From assembly GCA_003993805.1 (NCBI GenBank), contig RSEF01000003.1, positions 86,293,099 through 86,357,098 of the forward strand: a stretch of 64,000 nt of DNA. The letters are read 5' to 3'. Shown one piece after another: positions 47,401-58,938 of this stretch; within the stretch, counting starts at the first letter, position 1; each line of letters starts with the position of its first letter. Source of the stretch: Himantopus leucocephalus (lineage: Eukaryota > Chordata > Aves > Charadriiformes > Recurvirostridae). Under the pieces are notes generated by a model. It had not been told where the DNA came from, ran no database searches, and saw only the letters and a list, made by a program, of their open reading frames with translations. The position numbers and the translations under genes are program-made.

Positions 47401-50400
47401 TTATAATTGAAACACAAAACCAAAGTCCTGCATGAAACAGAGTTTCTTCTTTATACAGTTTTACACTTGATTCGCTTTCGAGGAGGTCCTTCAACATTTT
47501 AAAATTAAGATAACGGCAGAGCTGTTAAAACACTTATTGATGCAACACCAAGGATTCAAAGCTCCATTTCATACTGACATTAACGATAATCTCTCTTTTT
47601 ATTAGCTACAAAGGAGTACTCAAACAGTAAGCTGGATGTGATCCACTGCAACCCTTTCCAAGACACTGGCTAGTGAGACTAGTGCTAGCCAGATGGGTTA
47701 GCTTAGGTCAGATTCACTTCTGCCCTATCTTAATTTCTATCTGCCCTTAATTTCACTCGGGGCATTCTACCATTCTAAAAAAAAANNNAAAAAAAAAAAA
47801 AAACAAAACCAAAAACAACCCCAAAACCAAAAAAAACCCCAACAAACCAAAAACCCCAAACCAAACCCCAAACATATTTAAATTTATTTCTTTATTCAGC
47901 TTTGGTCTGAATTAGCTTGATCCCATTACTCAGAATGAATCATGTCTCCAAGTAAATATTTTTCTAGTATATTAACTTAGAATGAAATATTAAATTCTGT
48001 GGCTTAGCCGAAATAACAACAGCTATGTACATAGAGATTTTTGCTTGGAAAATGCTTATAAAAGAAATTCTGTGGTTAGGGTTTTTTCATATATATTTTA
48101 AATAGATTGTAAGAAATTAATTTTAATTGTTAATTCAGTGATCCTAAAGGAGCTACGTAACACCTCCCTAAAAACTGTACCTGAAATTTCAAGACCAGCC
48201 AGTGTATTTGGTTAGAAAACTCCAATAATTTAGAGGACAGTACTTTAGATAGTATTTTTTCTCCCCAAACTGACAAATTCTTAAGTTCTGCTCTCCACAA
48301 AGCGCAGAGGCGGCAGCGCGAGCACAGCTAGTTTTCCTCTGTGCCCTGCAAACAGGGCAAGCAATGACTTGCAGGAAGGAAGAAACAATTCAGTTTTGTG
48401 CATGCTTAACCTCAAACTAAGGGGTTGCCAGTCCATTTAGTACAAGCTTCCAGACATCCGCCCCTGAATGCCCATAGCCGGAATAAGAAATCACAGAGTT
48501 TTTGTCAGTCAGCAGAGAGCAGAGAGCCAAAATGCAGCAGTTTCAATTCTGGATTTGTGTGGTTTTCTGTCTTGTCTCCCTCCTGACACTGGAGAGATGC
48601 AAAGCGGATGGACCCGTCAGTGCAGAGCTGCTCTGACTGAAAGATCTTCCAGAATTGCAGAGCCCATCTTCTGACATTTCCATTTCCAGCCCTGGCTTAG
48701 CTAGCTTTGTGCTCTGGCTATCTGCTGCTAGGAAATGTGCTGAACAGGAACAACGCAAGGCAGCATAAATCAGAAATTGCTCTGGTCTGCTTGCGTCTCC
48801 ATAAGCCTAAGATACTAACACGGCACACAGCTCACTGATTTTTCCTTTCTTCTTTTAATAGGGAAAGGAAAAAATTAAAATACTCCATACTAAGAAAGAA
48901 TTTGAATGAGCTCCGGGGTTCTGTGGATGAAGCTTCTTTTAGGTAGGAAGATCACCTTCAGTCACATTTGTATTTGTCTTCTAAGTCCACTGCCTTACTC
49001 TTTTAGCATTATTAAAAATTCGTTCGTTCAATGAAAAGGGCTCAGAAAACTCAGCAAAGACGTGCCCCTTTCGGTACACCAAGCCTTAATACAGTCTCAC
49101 TGTAGCACTTCAATGCTTGCCACGCAGGAGAGGAATATTTCAGGCGTTCCTACCAAAGGATGTTATTGTACCATTGTTCGAATAGCAGTATGAAAACTCA
49201 TCTAGGCCAGACAGCAGCTGCATTAAGTTGCAATATGTTTTCTATGGCATATAACAAGCATCTTTCCTGCATCAAGTGACACTCCTTAAATCCAAAAAGA
49301 AGGTCTTTCACACTGAAACCCACAGATGAACTAACAGACTTGATGTGATACCTGTGCAGCTATTCAGAAGGGAAGATACGAACTCACAAACTCTTTCAGC
49401 AGAAGGAGGAAGGTAAAGTTAGAAAAAGAGGCTGTATATCCCTCTTGCTTTAACTTCCCAAATGTATTCAGCATCCCAAGAAAGAAATTTTAAAAAGCAC
49501 CAACATTTCATTATAGAACTTTTCACAATGCTATGTATTTTTACATTATTTCCTTTTCTTTTATGGAATAAGTAATTTGCTAGGGGTATTATGATAAGTT
49601 TGCTTGGATAAAAAGAAAAAACAAACAAACTACATACTAAAGTACCAGGAAAATAACTATAGCATCTTTAATGCATACTTAGGCTGCCTGAATAAACTAC
49701 ACAATACACCTTCACCAGAATGCTGAAGTTGAAGAATATTAAAAACACTCAAAANAATAACTATAGCATCTTTAATGCATACTCAGGCTGCCTGAATAAA
49801 CTACACAATACACTTTCACCAGAATGCTGAAGTTGAAGAATATTAAAAACACTCAAAAAGGTTAATAAACCGTAAGTCCAAAGTCTCAGTGAAAATGTCA
49901 GAAATTACTTCTGAGGGGAAAGTATTGCCTCTATCACAGTATCATTTTGTACAAAGAAACCTATGGGATATTTTGGATTTGAACAAAAGGGAACAAAGCA
50001 ACCTGAAAACAGATATGTCGCTATATTAGAAGTCACCATGGTATCTCAGATGGAAAGTAATATGAGCTAAATTCTTTATTAGCAAATGAGTTACAATGTG
50101 GACTGGGTTAAGTCAGCAGATGAAGTACAGAGATAAAGAAACAATAGCAGCATTCTCTGATGGTGACATTATGTATGAAAGATCTTGGCAATCCTAAAAT
50201 GTCTACACTTCCTAATGGATGAGAGTCATTGGCATTATATATTATTATTGCAAATAGTAAAGTCACTTGGACAGCAGGACCTTTTAATTCAAGGAGCAAA
50301 AGGAAGTAACAGGACTCAGTAGTTAATAGTTTTATGAAAAAGTGCTTGTCTTTGGGATTTGAACCAAACACAGTTCTTAGTTTTAAGGAGTTTTTTGGAT

Positions 50401-53400
50401 TTAGTGGCTGATCAACAGCACAAGAAGCAAAGGAGATACTGGGATCAGGCTTCAAGCAAATGTACATCACAGTTTCCACAGAAAGTTAGTCATGTCATCA
50501 TATTATAAAACCAAATTGAGGCTCAGATAACAAACAAAAATGACCCATCAATAAAACCCTGAGAAAATTCATAGAAAACAGCTGTAAAAACAGAAGAGCA
50601 GACTGCGCAGCAGACATCTATATGGGATATTACAAAACAGGAGGCAAATCTTACAAATACCACCAATGCGAAGCCTAATGCCGTGGCCTGTTTGAGCCGC
50701 TCCTGCCGGGGGCTGCCTCGTGAACCAGGGCTGAAGAGGAGAGCAGCTTTATGTCAGCGAGGCGAGAAAGGCAGGGCTGGAACCTCTCCAAGCTTTGCTC
50801 TCTCCATTAGCTGGGAAGCAGCTGAGAATAAGCCAGAGCACCCTGATGACTGCACTGTCCCACATTAGAGGCGGCGCTGGCACTCGTCCCGTCTCACAAC
50901 CAGGGAGGCACAAATCTATTTATATAAACACTTGCCTCCATTTGTCTGTGTCAACTGCGGCTTATTTAAGCACGAGAACAGAGAACAGCACACAGATAAA
51001 TTAATAAATTCATCTGAGGTTCTTAAATACTGAAGACATGAGAACCACAAAAGACATGAGAACTGTAGACCAAAAAGCAAAGCAGTCCATTAGTAAGTTG
51101 AATATTTCCACCTGCAAAATGTTTTGGGTTTACTTGCATCTTTCCTGTGAGTTCCCTATTGCAGAGCAAAACAAAACAAACCAACCAAACAAAAAAAAGC
51201 AGTTGTTAAAGCATCAAGAAAGAAGGGGGGAAAAAAGGATGTGGTTAAGAGTCATGGGACAAGGTGGTGAAACATCTCCTTGGTGGGAGATGATATCTAC
51301 GTGGCTTCTTATCTCTTTCATCACAGGTAAATCCGTGGAGGGGACAGGCCAGCCCGCCCTCCCTAGCCAGAACTCCAGGAGACTATCGGTTACGAGGAGT
51401 CACAAAATGCCAAAAAAAAAACCGTGGAGGTATGGATATGGACTCACTGGTCAGGGGTTACTGAAGCCCGAGGACTTGCAGGTGACAGGCACTCCCGTGC
51501 TACCTCGTTTAGGAACCAAAAAGCAGAGGCATACAACCCCTCCCAAATCCCCGCACTGACGCCCTAATTATAAAGTGACTGTGCCTCCTGATCAAGCCCA
51601 TCCCATAACACCCAAAGGTGAAGAGAGCAGATTAAAACCAGACAAGGCAACTTGGGAGACAGAATTAATAAACAGTTTGTTGCCAACTGTGTGAAAAAAC
51701 ACAACATTTTGAGGAGATAATGTTGGAAGTAAAACATGTGATTTAGGTAACATGTAATTCTGGTGTTGACTTTAAGATACATTGTTAGAAGATTGGGGGT
51801 GTTTATTTAAGTCCTGTAAAATTTATAAAATACCCTTTCCACCTAAATAAGCACACATGGTTGACAGGCAGGACAAAATTTATAAAGACAATTATTTCAA
51901 GAAAATAAGATCTGAGAAGCAGAGCAAGTCAGGAACCCACAGAACAACAGAAACAAAATGGAGCAAAACAATCATTCATTTCAATAGCAGAGCGTGAACA
52001 AAAGAAGTCATAAACCATCCAAATTAGGTCACCGTCTCATCTAATGTACACGGTGTCAAAGAGGAAACAGTTACATGCTAACAAATTTAACACCCAAATT
52101 TTTGGTGGCATCTCTTTTAGAGAAAATCATGTGGGAATTCCTTGAGCACCCCCCACCCATCAACCTTTTACCCTGTCCCCACTTGTTTGCCTATATTACT
52201 GGCCGAGTATGAGTAATGCCACAAGTGTTCAAAGACAAATTAACGTGTTTCCTCCCTGCAAAACTTATACTTCATATAGAGCAAGATAAACGCAAGATGA
52301 GACTGCACAGCTTAATTCCCCAGACATCAGAGTAACTGAGAAAGCCAAAAGGATTGCTTCGTTGGGATAGTATATGAGTAAAATACGGCAGAAACCGCTT
52401 TAAGGGATTGTGGCACCTTGGAGATACCCAAGACATTGCATCTTTGCTAAGATGCAAAGCAATTTTTTGGCTAGAAAAGTCATAGCCACTTGCAGTTAGC
52501 TATAAATGAACTGATCAAGGACAAAAGTAAAGAGAATAATTGATTGCTGATAAAAAGAAAGCTAGAAATAATTAAAAGTTAGCCGAAGAGGCAGACATAA
52601 TATTAAGTGGTATCTGCAAGTTAACATTAAAACCATTATAAAATTAGTATGTAGAATGAAATCCTATTCTTTTAAAGCCAATATTGCTAAAAATTAAGAA
52701 AATTCAGTAGCAAGCAGTCAGGATGGGATTCAGTTCAATATTAAGATACTTGATTGAGAGCTCTAAAGGCTCTTTCATGTATTGCACGAGCTCTGCTGAC
52801 TGGAATAGGAGTGACCACACCTATATGGCACTGAAATTCTGCTCAGTCCCAAAAATCCTTCTTTCGCTTCCAGCGTTCTCTAAGCAAAGATTCAACTATG
52901 TAAGTATCAAGCTTTGACCAAACCATGAACTTTAATCAGGGTCATATCCACTGCCAGTTTATTGGTTGTGAGGACCTTTTCCAAATAAGATTGCCAGGGA
53001 TATTCAAATAGGGGGAGGAAGAGGGAAATGAAAACATGTTAGAGGATTATTTATAGGATTACCTGGGTATCTCCATTCTAATTATTTAGGATCACTTAAA
53101 TTGGTAACTTTTGGGGTCTATATCAGTCCTCCTCTTATAAAAATTGATATCCTGAGGCCTTCAACTATCAGACCTCAACTGATAGCTACTAAGGGCTACT
53201 AAGATGATTAGGGGATTAGAGCATCTTTCTTACNNNNNNNNNNNNNNNNNNNNNNNNNNNNNNNNNNNNNNNNNNNNNNNNNNNNNNNNNNNNNNNNNNN
53301 NNNNNNNNNNNNNNNNNNNNNNNNNNNNNNNNNGAGGTCCCTTCCAACCCTGACCATTCTGTGATTCTGTGATGTTCTTGTTCTTGCCATTCAGTTTGGG

Positions 53401-56400
53401 CTTCACTCACATGATCTGAAGTCTTACAGGGGTTAAAGTCATACATCTAATGGATGTTTAAAACACAAAGCACTTGATTAGACACACATATTACTGTGCT
53501 GAACTAGAAAGCATAGAAAGTGTTCATATAGGTAAATATCTATTCGTTAATCAGACAGAATCTGACAATGTGACAGAATTCAGAAATTCAGAATTAAAGA
53601 TGAGTCCCAATCGCTTATGCATAGTCTCCAAGTACACAAGAGTGCAAAAGCAATTTTAAAGGTGTCTTTTAATTAAACATTAAAACTTTCCTCTGAATGC
53701 ACTGGGATACTTAAGATGGGCTTTTCAAGAGGAGTGATATCTGTTACAAAGAGTAAAAGTCATATAGTTCAAGTGGCAAAATTCCAATGATATTATTATC
53801 TGCAAACCTTCCTCATCCACCTTTGGAGAAAAAATGGTTTCAAAAGGTGAAAGCATACTGAACAGATTAAAAAACACCTCAACAACTCCAAAACAATATG
53901 AACAACATTATAAGGTCTCTAGAATGAAGTTGAGAACACAGCCATAGACAGTATAACAAACATAGCCTTCATCACCAGCTCTTTCACCACAACATAGCAG
54001 AAAAGTTGGTCATCAAACTTGGTTTAATGAAAAAAGATGGTTCCCAGGGGGAAAAAAAATATTAACAGGAAAATGAAAACACAGCTGCACTTGAACAATT
54101 AAAAAGCCACAAAGGAAAAATCAACTACAAAAACCTGGTAAGTGACTTGGTGGCAGCTTTTGGGGGCAGGGGAAGAAGACAAAGGTGGAAACTGTTTGCA
54201 GTCAGGTCAATAAAAGTTCCAAGGTTATTTTTCTTTGGTTTGCACTGGTTGAAATACTACAGAAAGTAGATGAAAAGAGAAACAATGTTTAAATCTATAA
54301 TCATGCATTGCAAAAATAATGATCAAAGGACAGCATAGAATAAAAAAGATGTAAAAATTAGTTTAGTTGGACAAAGCAATCGCTGAGTCTTTAGAGAGTC
54401 TGTTATTTCTCATACTGCTAAAGCAACAGATCAGAATATTTCCAGGGCTGAAAAGGTCTCCCTGCTTCAAGTAAAACTCTTTTGGTCAGGCAGTTTTTGA
54501 TAGAGCAAATTTTAAGGGGATCTTGTTGAACAGGTTTCCGTTGATACACCTCCTTAGCAGTGAGAAATAAAAGTCACTTTAGTTTATGCAAAAGTTGGTT
54601 GACTGGTGATCTAAGCTATGGCTTGGCAAATCTTATCTTTGCAATGAAAAGCTTTCTGACAATAGAGTCCTTCCTGTTGCACAGTTTTCTCACAAATCTT
54701 CCTCATTTTACTTCTCTTAACTCATTTCTAAGAGTTTGAAAATTCCTTCAAGTCTTGCAGCACTGTTCTGCAATCACCTAAAGCCAAAGTAATTTTCTAA
54801 GTTGGACCTTAATTATAACATTCTCTCTCAGGCCAGAAAAAAGAACCAGGAATAGCTTAATTATTTACTTGCTGTATGTATTACTTCCCAGCAGTTAAAT
54901 CATAAGCTTCAAGAGACTTATGTTGTACTTTCTTCCTTTTTTTGGGAGGGGCATATTTTTATTTTTTTTTACTTTTTAGGATGAACATTTAGCTGCAGAA
55001 GAAAGCCAAGAGAGGACTTGCAGAGTCCTAGACCAAGGATAGGTTTCCTTATGCCCAGCTCATGCCTCGCACTGAAGCTCTAGGTCCAGTGGGCTCTGCA
55101 CTCAAACACACTGCAGCAGTTAGCACTCACCCGTTCTCAAGCACCCCCCCAGCATGGCCAGACACGGAGACTGGTGCTTCCAGGTCTTCCAGGAACACAA
55201 GCAATGACCTGAAATGCGCACCGTCCTCTCCCGCTGCTTACGTCAACATCTGGCCACAAATTCAACCCTAATCTATCTCAGACAGCTGTTATGTCTGGCT
55301 ATCATGAACAGTTCACAAATATACTCCAGGCAGGACATGAAATTCAGTGGACTGTTTTTTGGACAAAACCCAAGTTAAAGTCCCACCAAGAAGAACAAGC
55401 AGAGGAAACTAACTTAGAGGCTGTGTGAGACGCTGATTGGTTTTGGCACCGCTTGAGAGCGCTAAAGCTAGAAGGTGGTGAGGAACGAATACAGTCACCA
55501 AGTCACTAAAAATTTAGAAACTGCGAAAGGAATTAGTCGCTGCGTACCAAGAGCAACAACCCAGCTTCTCAGCTGACTAGCAAATTAGCAGTGAGAGGTG
55601 TAAAAGAAGCAGGAAGAGGAAACGAGCAGGAGAGCAGAAAGGCTGGTTAACCACCTTGGCTGGATGGACATGCAGCTGAGAGCTGTTTTACTGCTTTAGG
55701 GTTGTAAAGTTCCGATACTTCTGCCCCTGTCAGTTTGTTTCCTTAACACCACCAGGAGGTGATTTTAGTTCAATTGTATTATTTGATAATCCCAGTCTCT
55801 ATGGTGGAGAAAATTGTGCAACACGCCATTCTTAGGCAACCTCTAGGTTCAACAGCCACAGAAGCTAAACAGGCCTTCAGCCATCTGTGTTTGGATGCAA
55901 AAGCACTTTAAGATTATTAGATGAAAACCAAAAGAATTAAAAACACTCAATTAAAACAAAGAAACAAAAGAACACCAGAAAAAAAATAATCTGTGTCTTA
56001 CATAATAGCAAATACCAGCATTCTTCTGTACCTGATCAGGCTACTTTTGTGCTTTCTGGCAAGAGATGCCCAAGTGCTGTTCAAAAACCAACACAGATAC
56101 TGACCACAGAATGCATGCTCCTGATGCAAAGGTATGTGATCTACAAAAGATCCTAAATATTGGACAGCTAAAGAACACTGCGCAAGAGTGCAGTACCAAC
56201 AAAGATGACCATAAACACTGCTGACCAACGGGCAAGGTGAAAAGGCAAAGCCAACTGGCCTCTTGGTGGCTTTGGCCATTTCTTTAAAGTAGCTCACAAA
56301 CTATTGAATACATAACCACCTTTTAAAACATACCAGTTTCTTTATTCTGGCACATGGAATTCGTGTGTTTCTTTATTTTGGCATGTGGAAGGAATGAGGT

Positions 56401-58938
56401 AAGGGTGACTGATGAAGTCTCTCAGCAGCTTCAAATTCTGACCAGTGTTGATAGCGCTGCAGACCACAACATCTGCAACATGAGCTATATCGCTGTGCAT
56501 AGAAGCTATTTGATGCCATATATCTCAGTTCTTGCAGAAGGATGACATGCTTGCAACACCAGGAAAATATTCTCTTCAAAAATATTTTTGCTCCTTTTAA
56601 AAAATCCTTGAATGCTACCCTAATAACGTATCTATACATCTTTGCGCATAATAGTTGTATTAACATGGGAAATATTGAACCCACAAGTTGAACATTTCTT
56701 TCCTTACATGTTTGTTTAATGAAGTGCTGAAAAATTCCCTTCATTACGTGCTCATCCCTAATAGAAATAGAGCAGGAACTCCAAGTATAATCATGTAATC
56801 ATGCCCCCCCAAAGTAACATGGAACACTGTCATTCATTTAATACACTTTAAAAAATAATAACAGCTTGCTATGTCAAGAGACGTAAATTGCTGTAGTTGC
56901 TTTCACAAATACGTTCTTGCCTTTTACCTACAGACAGCAAATAACTAACATGATATTTAAAGGAATGAGAAAATTGTATTACCTTTACTATTAATCCCTT
57001 TGAGTCAACCATCCATATCCTTTTGATAGCTGCATCTTTAGGTACCCCTTCTTTTTCCATAGCCATAACAATGAGGTTTGCTATCCCCAGTGCAGCCTGA
57101 AGGAAAGAGGAAAGTGGTATATGAAACCAGAAATGAAAGAAATCCCCTGCTCACTTGTTTCCTCTACCCACTATTTTAGGTAAGTTTCTTGATTTTATTT
57201 AACAATAAAACTGAATCATTATTTTTCCATAAAGTAAACATTAATGAACTCTTGCTACCATTTGGTAATGAGAAACCATAATATAGACAAATAGTATGGA
57301 TAAATCTTAAATCATATAGATAAATCATAGCATAGATAAATCTTAAAATGGCATTTACAGCATGGAGAGCATAATAAATGTTTAAACTCTAATGAAAAAT
57401 GTTAAAACTAACATTTATTCCACATAACCATCTCAGAATACATAGAATATTTTTTCTTCTTCAAAATTTTATTTTGTTCATTGGATTTTTTTTTTTTTAA
57501 TTTAAACCAAAGGAAACCACACGCTGCATGCCAGAAAATAAAATGCAGTCCTAAAAGATTTTTTGCTCTTATCTTTTTTTCAAATGTCCATCAAGAACAT
57601 AAGTCTCCTTTTACCTACTATTCACGTGTTTTGTAACTCTAGACTTGGCTGTGCTCCCAGTGAAAGCAGGGGCGAGAAAAATTCACTTATCAATATTTTG
57701 TTGAAACATGTATCATTCTTACTGAATTTTATAATATTTCATCCAACAGATCAAATGTCATACCGGTACAGATTGAAAAACAGGCAACAAAATGAGCCAA
57801 CAGACCACTCAGTATTTCTGATTACCAACTCATATACATACTTATGGGGTTGATTCTGTTTCTTGTTCTTTATTATACAGTTTCACTGAGAATCAAGTGA
57901 GATTCACATTTTTTAGTTAAGAAATAAGTAGTTTTATTAGGAATGAGCTCCCACAGCAGGGATGATATCTACCATTACCTCTTTGCAGCAACAGGCACAC
58001 TGACAATACTAACAAAAAAACCCAACATTAGACCATGGATTCATCTGTCTGTTGAACATGGAGCAAAACCAGGAAAAGAGATGGACTGTCTTGATGTACA
58101 AAGGCATTGACACGCCAGACATGGATGCAAGTCGTCCTGAAAACTACAGACCTGATCTCAGTAGCACCAAATATTGAATCAAATTAAAGATACCTGGACT
58201 ACACAAAGCTGGATTAGTATATTGCACCTATAGGGGGTTTGGTGACCATGAATAATATTTTTGAGAAGCTTGCGTGGGGTTGTAGACTTCATGCAAGAGA
58301 TGACAGCTAGCCACAGTGTAGATAACTACAACCTTCACTTGTGTGTCAGTGGCTTAGAAATCTATATTGAAAAATAAGTATAAAAAATAATGTGCATAAA
58401 AATCTTCAGAAATGGATGATCTTGACATGCAGAATCCTGAAAAACTATATTTAATGACAGGAAAAATCAAAGGGGCACTAAATAACACTGACTCTGGTAA
58501 ATACATTTTATTTCATTTCTCTTTGGTGGCCTAATATATTTCTTGCAGTTTTGTTCATTTATACTGAAAGCAGTTCAATAATTTACAGCTAAAGGGCTAA
58601 ATCCTGAAGTTTTAGAAAGAGAACAGAACTCTGCAAAATGTCTTATGAAAAATAGGAGGCTTAACCAGATGATCAGAGATTTTTCTGTAAGTTTACGTTT
58701 GAATGAAGAACTAACTTTCATTAGGTGTTAGTGATCATTCTACCCATTTAATGTTCTTGGTAGCTGGATACATATAACTTGATTAAATATTAAGAAAAAT
58801 CTTCACAGTACAATTTTTCCTGATGTATAAAAATACAAACCTCTCCAGCTCCCTGGAACAACACTGTGTGATCTGATAACCTGTTCTTGGTGATACGCAG
58901 AGCTGCAAGAAGACCTGCAACAGCCACAGATGCGGTTC
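29260..58938 (-). CDS. ME1: NADP-dependent malic enzyme, cytosolic; last seven coding exons (partial gene)
   Basis: Seven exons with matching phases and GT-AG introns encode about 297 C-terminal residues of ME1. The enzyme oxidatively decarboxylates malate to pyruvate with CO2 and NADPH in the cytosol, supplying NADPH for fatty-acid synthesis. Visible parts: the dinucleotide-binding FQGAGEAALGIA; SKGLIVKGRASL, whose lysine favours the NADP 2'-phosphate; a second glycine-rich loop [26 protein letters not shown]; and [13 protein letters not shown], whose asparagines contact substrate in the family. The N-terminal half, with the catalytic Tyr and Lys and the acidic metal ligands, lies right of the window. 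The C-terminus [10 protein letters not shown] looks avian. Coding is intact throughout. The promoter, where lipogenic regulation acts, is outside the window. Confidence 0.97.
29419..31639 (-). other. ME1 intron between exons 13 and 14
   Basis: 2.2 kb. It has a short palindromic AATTTAAATTTAAATT run near 31481-31496. No repeat family or extra exon was recognised. Confidence 0.7.
31640..31738 (-). CDS. ME1: ME1 exon 13
   Basis: 33 codons in phase 0, [20 protein letters not shown] then [13 protein letters not shown]. Acceptor TTATTTCTAG; donor GTAAGT. Confidence 0.96.
31739..38629 (-). other. ME1 intron between exons 12 and 13 (6.9 kb)
   Basis: Mostly unique-looking AT-rich sequence. It holds an 11-bp-stem inverted repeat at 31963-31987 near exon 13, and a T-rich tract around 36978-36999. 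Scattered open frames (for example 33111-33545 +) look like chance; no gene was recognised. Confidence 0.65.
31963..31987. repeat. Perfect short inverted repeat (11-bp arms, 3-base loop)
   Basis: GACTTATTCAA, a GTC spacer, then TTGAATAAGTC: a perfect hairpin about 225 bases upstream (in the ME1 sense) of the exon 13 acceptor. No mature-RNA or binding-site identity is claimed. Confidence 0.8.
38630..38803 (-). CDS. ME1: ME1 exon 12
   Basis: 58 codons in phase 0, [20 protein letters not shown], then [19 protein letters not shown] to VFLTTAE. It includes the substrate-contacting NNSYVFPG loop. Acceptor ACAATTTAG; donor GTATTG (weak). Confidence 0.96.
39981..40162 (+). mobile_element. CR1 LINE, 5'-truncated, interrupted by an assembly gap
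   Basis: The left part reads GGACCTGTTGGAGCAGGTCC then AGAGGAGGGCCACGAAGATG. The right part reads AGGTCCCTTCCAACC and the 3' tail CCATTCTATGATTCTATGAT. Between them lie exactly 100 N (40025-40124). Both flanks match avian CR1, so the missing middle is most likely CR1 body. The element is antisense to ME1. Confidence 0.9.
40025..40124. other. Assembly gap (100 N)
   Basis: One hundred consecutive N, a round placeholder length rather than a measured one. CR1 consensus knowledge suggests the true missing sequence is several hundred bases. Confidence 0.95.
41509..41651 (-). CDS. ME1: ME1 exon 11
   Basis: 143 bp. It completes a glycine codon and encodes [20 protein letters not shown], then [20 protein letters not shown] to YKYTE. 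It carries the second nucleotide-site loop and the NPTSKAE motif. Acceptor TCTTCTGTAG; donor GTAACC. Confidence 0.96.
41652..44763 (-). other. ME1 intron between exons 10 and 11
   Basis: 3.1 kb of unremarkable sequence with a short G/T-rich patch near 42243-42290. No repeat family or exon was recognised. Confidence 0.65.
44764..44869 (-). CDS. ME1: ME1 exon 10
   Basis: 106 bp, 35 codons plus one base. It encodes [20 protein letters not shown] then [15 protein letters not shown]. Acceptor CCTTACTCAG; donor GTAATT. Confidence 0.95.
47776..47876. repeat. A/C-rich low-complexity tract with three ambiguous bases
   Basis: An A run broken by NNN at 47786-47788 passes into irregular CCAAAAACC-type units for about 70 bases. 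Length and content are uncertain because of the Ns. Confidence 0.85.
49652..49858 (+). repeat. 103-bp tandem duplication separated by a single N
   Basis: Copy 1 (49652-49754) and copy 2 (49756-49858) share identical ends (AATAACTATAGC ... AACACTCAAAA) and differ by two transitions only. N at 49755 joins them. This looks like an unmerged contig overlap. Confidence 0.92.
53190..53373 (+). mobile_element. CR1 LINE, older copy, interrupted by an assembly gap
   Basis: The left flank AAGGGCTACTAAGATGATTA then GGGGATTAGAGCATCTTTCT is a diverged CR1 segment. The right flank GAGGTCCCTTCCAACCCTGA then CCATTCTGTGATTCTGTGAT is the CR1 3' end. The 100 N between them (53234-53333) replace the body. It is antisense to ME1. 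Confidence 0.85.
53234..53333. other. Assembly gap (100 N)
   Basis: Exactly 100 N, again a placeholder length, inside a CR1 copy. Confidence 0.95.
56983..57096 (-). CDS. ME1: ME1 exon 9
   Basis: 38 codons in phase 0, [20 protein letters not shown], then [13 protein letters not shown]. It is the second half of the Rossmann beta-alpha-beta unit and the strand that contacts the NADP phosphate. Acceptor CTTTCCTTCAG; donor GTAATA. Confidence 0.96.
57097..58840 (-). other. ME1 intron between exons 8 and 9
   Basis: 1.7 kb, AT-rich, with an irregular tandem of ATAGATAAATC-like units near 57290-57350 and a T run near 57488. Nothing gene-like was seen. Confidence 0.65.
58841..58938 (-). CDS. ME1: ME1 exon 8
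   Basis: 98 bp. It completes a glycine codon split with the upstream exon and encodes [20 protein letters not shown] then [12 protein letters not shown]. Acceptor TTATTTTAG. The donor GTTTGT deviates from the usual purine-rich pattern. This is the most upstream ME1 exon present. Confidence 0.95.

Larger units (their letters stand above)
44870..56982 (-). other. ME1 intron between exons 9 and 10 (12.1 kb)
   Basis: The largest intron fully inside the window. It contains an A/C-rich low-complexity tract (47776-47876), a 103-bp N-split duplication (49652-49858) and a gapped CR1 (53190-53373). Open frames such as 51038-51559 (+) and 45294-45680 (-) lack any recognisable domain. Confidence 0.65.

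Noticed and set aside
47147..47497. 116-codon - strand frame in the ME1 intron
   Set aside because: No motif, no splice context and no similarity I recognise; its length is within chance given the number of frames scanned.
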